Source: Chitinophagaceae bacterium (GTDB lineage Bacteria; Bacteroidota; Bacteroidia; Chitinophagales; Chitinophagaceae). From it: a stretch of DNA of 8,964 nt. Below, piece by piece: positions 6,160 to 8,964 of this stretch (its first letter is position 1; each line of letters opens with the position of its first letter). Position numbers and translations under genes: made by a program. The stretch is from the NCBI GenBank assembly GCA_025455665.1, contig JALOMC010000074.1, forward strand, positions 1 to 8,964. Reading direction: 5' to 3'. Under the pieces are notes generated by a model. It was not told the DNA's origin. It made no database searches and saw only the letters and a list, made by a program, of their open reading frames with translations.

Positions 6160-7827
6160 ATGAACAACTACGAAATAGCCGACGCCTTTTCGCTATTGGC
6201 CAAACTAATGGACATCCATGGCGAAAACAGTTTCAAATCGAAATCGTACAGCAACGCCGCTTTTCAGATAGAGAAGCTGCCCGAACAGTTGGCCGATATG
6301 TCTGCCGAGGCCATTGCTGCAGCCCGCGGCATTGGCAGTGCCATTCAGCAAAAGATAGACGAATTGCTGCAGACGGGCCAGCTCCGCCTGCTCAGGCAAT
6401 ACATCGATCAAACACCTGAAGGCATTTTGCAAATGATGCAGATCAAAGGATTGGGGGCCAAAAAAATTAATACCATCTGGAAGGAAATGGGCATCGAATC
6501 AATTGGCGAACTGCAATATGCCTGCTACGAAAACCGGCTGGTGCGCTACAAAGGCTTTGGCGAAAAGACGCAGCAGAATGTACTGGAGGCTATTCAGTTT
6601 TTCCTGAATCACCAGGGTCAGTTTTTGTACCAGCAAGCCGAAGCGTGGGCGCAGCATTGCCTGCAGTTTTTGCAAACGCAGCTACCGGCAGATAGCCAGC
6701 TGGCCCTTACAGGCAGTATGCGCCGCCAGGCACTTACTATTGATTGCATCGACATACTATCAACCGCTACTGCTACACAAGTGCAGCAGGCCCTGGCACA
6801 GCTACCAGCCCTGCAAATGCTAACGGCCGATGAAGTACAGCTGCACTACCAAATTGAAAACGGTCCGAAACTACTGGTGCATCTGACCGATGCTGCACAT
6901 TGGGGTAGCCGGCTATTTGCCACCACCGGCGGCCAATTGGCCGCACAACCAGATGCTTTGCCCGTACCACCCTGCGCCAACGAAGAAAGCCTGTTCGCAC
7001 ATTGGGAGCTGCCGTTCATTGCGGCCCCGCTTCGCGACCTGCCCGACATAGCCGCCACGGCCCGCCAGCGGCCCCTGCCGGCACTTATCCAGCCTACCGA
7101 TATCAAGGGCATCATTCACTCGCACAGCACCTGGAGCGATGGCGCCCATACCATTGCCACCATGGCACAGGCGGCCAAACAGGCCGGTCTGGAATACCTG
7201 GTTATAAGCGACCATAGCAAGGCAGCAGCCTATGCCAATGGCCTGACCGAAGAACGCATTCTACAACAGCATGCCGAGATAGAAGACCTGAACCAACAGT
7301 TGGCTCCCTTTCGCATTTTTAAGAGCATTGAGTGCGATATACTGGGCGATGGTAGCCTCGACTATGCCGACGATGTACTGGCCAGCTTTGACCTGGTAAT
7401 AGCCAGCGTACATAGCAACCTGAAGATGACCGAAGAAAAGGCCATGCAAAGGCTATTAGCGGCCATTGCACATCCTGCTACTACCATACTCGGCCACCCG
7501 ACTGGCCGGCTGCTGCTGAGCCGCCAGGGCTATCCTATCGATCACGAACGCATTATAGACGCCTGTGCCAGGCATGGAGTGGCCATTGAGCTGAATGCGC
7601 ACCCCCGCCGGCTGGATATTGATTGGACCTGGATACCAAAGGCGGTAGCCAAAGGCGTCATGATTTCTATCAATCCTGATGCGCATGCCGTTGAGGGCTT
7701 TGCAGATACACGCTATGGCGTGCTGGCAGCGCAAAAAGGCATGCTCACGGCGGCACAAAACCTGAGCAGTCTTTCTCTTACTGCATTCGAAGCTTATCTG
7801 GCCAAACGAAAATCAGGCAGGGCGTAG
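6160..7827 (+). CDS. polX: PolX-family protein with intact PHP domain and degenerate polymerase site
   Basis: Two-part protein of the bacterial PolX family: a DNA polymerase beta-like N-terminal half and a C-terminal PHP phosphoesterase, which in studied members gives 3'-5' exonuclease and AP-site activity in repair. Length is 555 residues, slightly short for the usual 570-580. Visible parts are the 8-kDa-like domain (1-80), helix-hairpin-helix segments at 94-104 (IKGLGAKKI) and near 130-140, a GSMRR nucleotide-binding motif at 185-189, and the PHP domain from about 315, with HSH (320-322), SDHS (350-353), E391, H418, H446 and PDAH (506-509) all present. The polymerase site looks dead: the usual GDID reads DCID, so the first Asp is Cys196 and only D198 remains, and the VDLR motif reads as LLVH near 238-241. 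The thumb is also shortened. I chose the ATG at 6160 (MNNYEIADAF), where homology begins; an upstream ATG at 6115 lies inside the preceding terminator. Only a poor promoter core, TATTTTGC (6129-6136), is visible. Confidence 0.9.
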   Translation: MNNYEIADAFSLLAKLMDIHGENSFKSKSYSNAAFQIEKLPEQLADMSAEAIAAARGIGSAIQQKIDELLQTGQLRLLRQYIDQTPEGILQMMQIKGLGAKKINTIWKEMGIESIGELQYACYENRLVRYKGFGEKTQQNVLEAIQFFLNHQGQFLYQQAEAWAQHCLQFLQTQLPADSQLALTGSMRRQALTIDCIDILSTATATQVQQALAQLPALQMLTADEVQLHYQIENGPKLLVHLTDAAHWGSRLFATTGGQLAAQPDALPVPPCANEESLFAHWELPFIAAPLRDLPDIAATARQRPLPALIQPTDIKGIIHSHSTWSDGAHTIATMAQAAKQAGLEYLVISDHSKAAAYANGLTEERILQQHAEIEDLNQQLAPFRIFKSIECDILGDGSLDYADDVLASFDLVIASVHSNLKMTEEKAMQRLLAAIAHPATTILGHPTGRLLLSRQGYPIDHERIIDACARHGVAIELNAHPRRLDIDWTWIPKAVAKGVMISINPDAHAVEGFADTRYGVLAAQKGMLTAAQNLSSLSLTAFEAYLAKRKSGRA

Positions 7828-8964
7828 CAGCGGCAGCTCTACAAAAAATGTGGTGCCCTCGCCCGGACGGGTGGTAAACCAGATATTGCCGCCTGCCTTT
7901 TCTACAATGGCTTTGCAAATGGCCAAACCCAGACCGGTACCACTTGACTTGGTAGTAAAGTTGGGCATGAAAATACGCGGCTGCACTTCTGTTGGAATAC
8001 CCGGCCCATTATCGGCAATGGCAATGAGCACCCGATTGCCCCGGATGGTTTCGCTTATTTCAATCTGTATGGGCTGATCAGCCGCTACAGATTCGGCAGC
8101 ATTCTGGATAAGGTTGGTAAACAGCCGATTCATCTGTGTCACATCGGCATTCAGCATAAGCGGCTGTGGCAGCTTCTTCCAGTCTATCTGCAAGTTGTCT
8201 TGTATTTCGTACAGCAGTATCAGGTCTTTGATCACTGCATGCAAATCAAACTGCTGCAGTCGGGCATTGCCAATATTGGCAAACTGCGAAAACTCGAACG
8301 CAATTCGGCTGAGGTGATCAATCTGGCCTACCAGGTTGGTAGCCACTCTTTCTGAAATAAGTGGTACATCGGCATGCTTTTCTTTGATGGCCTTTTGCAA
8401 AAACTGAAGGCTCAGCTTCATGGGCGTCAAAGGATTTTTTATTTCATGCGCCACCTGCCGGGCCATTTCACGCCAGGCCAGTTCCCGTTCGTTTTGCTTC
8501 AGCATGGCTGCACTCGATTCCAGCTGATCTACCATGCGGTTGTACTGTTCTACCAGTACGCCTATTTCATTTTTGCCTTGCCACTCTATCCGTTCGTTCT
8601 TTTCGCTTAGCCTCAGCTGGTTCATCCGCTCGGCCACCACCGCAAACGAACGGGTGATGCTGCTGCTGATGAGCAAGGCCAAACCGCCCGACAGCAAAAA
8701 GACAAACGCTATGATATTGATCAGGATGACGACGAAATTGGATATCTCTTGCTTCAATTCGTTTTGCGTAGCGAAGTATGGAATTTGCAAATAGCCAATC
8801 AGCTGCCCCCCATTGCCCCGCACTGGCTGATAAATACTGCTATAAGGCAGGTTGCCGATCTGGTCGTTTTCGATGTAACGATGCAGCCTGCCTTTCGTAA
8901 GCTGGTAGAATGCCATCGGATTCATCCGATTGCTGATCACTTCTTTTAAAAACAGTACGTTTTG
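7813..8964 (-). CDS. Membrane sensor histidine kinase, NtrY-like, C-terminal part (partial)
   Basis: Two-component sensor kinase running off the right edge: the frame stays open to 8964, so the N-terminus is missing. A GTG at 8940 is not taken as a start. The visible 383 residues begin in an extracytoplasmic sensor region with the ISNRMNPMAFYQL segment (10-22) seen in large Bacteroidota kinases. Next come one transmembrane helix (about 76-100), a HAMP-like linker (100-155), a HisKA domain with phospho-accepting H173 in HEIKNPLTP (173-181), and a HATPase domain with N box NLIQN (284-288), G1 box DNGPGIP (318-324), F box (about 332-337) and G2 box GTGLGL (342-347). All motifs for autophosphorylation are intact and no receiver domain follows. 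The HEIKNPLTPMK form suggests the NtrY/ZraS group. Ligand and response regulator cannot be seen. The last 15 bp overlap the end of polX tail to tail. Confidence 0.92.
   Translation of the reverse strand, partial: QNVLFLKEVISNRMNPMAFYQLTKGRLHRYIENDQIGNLPYSSIYQPVRGNGGQLIGYLQIPYFATQNELKQEISNFVVILINIIAFVFLLSGGLALLISSSITRSFAVVAERMNQLRLSEKNERIEWQGKNEIGVLVEQYNRMVDQLESSAAMLKQNERELAWREMARQVAHEIKNPLTPMKLSLQFLQKAIKEKHADVPLISERVATNLVGQIDHLSRIAFEFSQFANIGNARLQQFDLHAVIKDLILLYEIQDNLQIDWKKLPQPLMLNADVTQMNRLFTNLIQNAAESVAADQPIQIEISETIRGNRVLIAIADNGPGIPTEVQPRIFMPNFTTKSSGTGLGLAICKAIVEKAGGNIWFTTRPGEGTTFFVELPLLRPA

Noticed and set aside
8938..8940. GTG start for the histidine kinase
   Set aside because: The frame is open upstream to the window edge and the upstream residues (VLFLKE) continue the sensor-domain pattern, so the gene is partial.

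Overview
The window is chromosomal housekeeping DNA from a member of the Bacteroidota, most probably a Chitinophagaceae-like genus. The evidence is TAnnTTTG-type promoter cores, start codons with little or no Shine-Dalgarno sequence, a tmRNA tag ending in YAMAA, an all-Lys/Ala/Pro histone H1-like protein, and best-recognised protein families in their Bacteroidota form. I cannot name genus or species. No phage, IS element, CRISPR array or obvious foreign island is visible.

Layout. 5-373 (-) is tmRNA (ssrA). 374-640 is non-coding; it holds a candidate tmRNA promoter, a strong intrinsic terminator for the gene to its right, and a tandem array of 16-bp repeats running up to the stop codon of rseP. 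641-4900 (-) is a probable three-gene transcription unit read right to left: a GH3-family adenylate-forming enzyme, dxr (MEP isoprenoid pathway) and rseP (site-2 intramembrane protease). 4901-5066 is a divergent intergenic region with a good promoter for the rightward rplU-rpmA operon (ribosomal proteins L21 and L27), which ends at a clear terminator. A short monocistronic gene for a histone H1-like Lys/Ala/Pro repeat protein follows, with its own promoter and terminator. Then come a PolX-type protein (6160-7827, +) and, convergent with it and overlapping by 15 bp, the C-terminal part of a membrane sensor histidine kinase (7813-8964, -) that runs off the right edge.

How it fits together. tmRNA, L21 and L27 serve translation and ribosome rescue. 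Dxr and RseP serve isoprenoid synthesis and envelope proteolysis; a dxr/rseP neighbourhood is a recurrent bacterial arrangement. The H1-like protein and PolX are both DNA-associated but seem to be separate transcription units.

Most worth a second look: (a) the PolX protein keeps a complete PHP metal site but appears to have lost at least two of the three catalytic aspartates of its polymerase domain and part of its thumb; (b) the 16-bp array, itself built from 8-bp half-units, lies inside the predicted 3' UTR of rseP; (c) the H1-like gene has an 87-bp internal duplication whose copies differ only at synonymous positions. I did not find convincing evidence for a wholly new multi-gene system.
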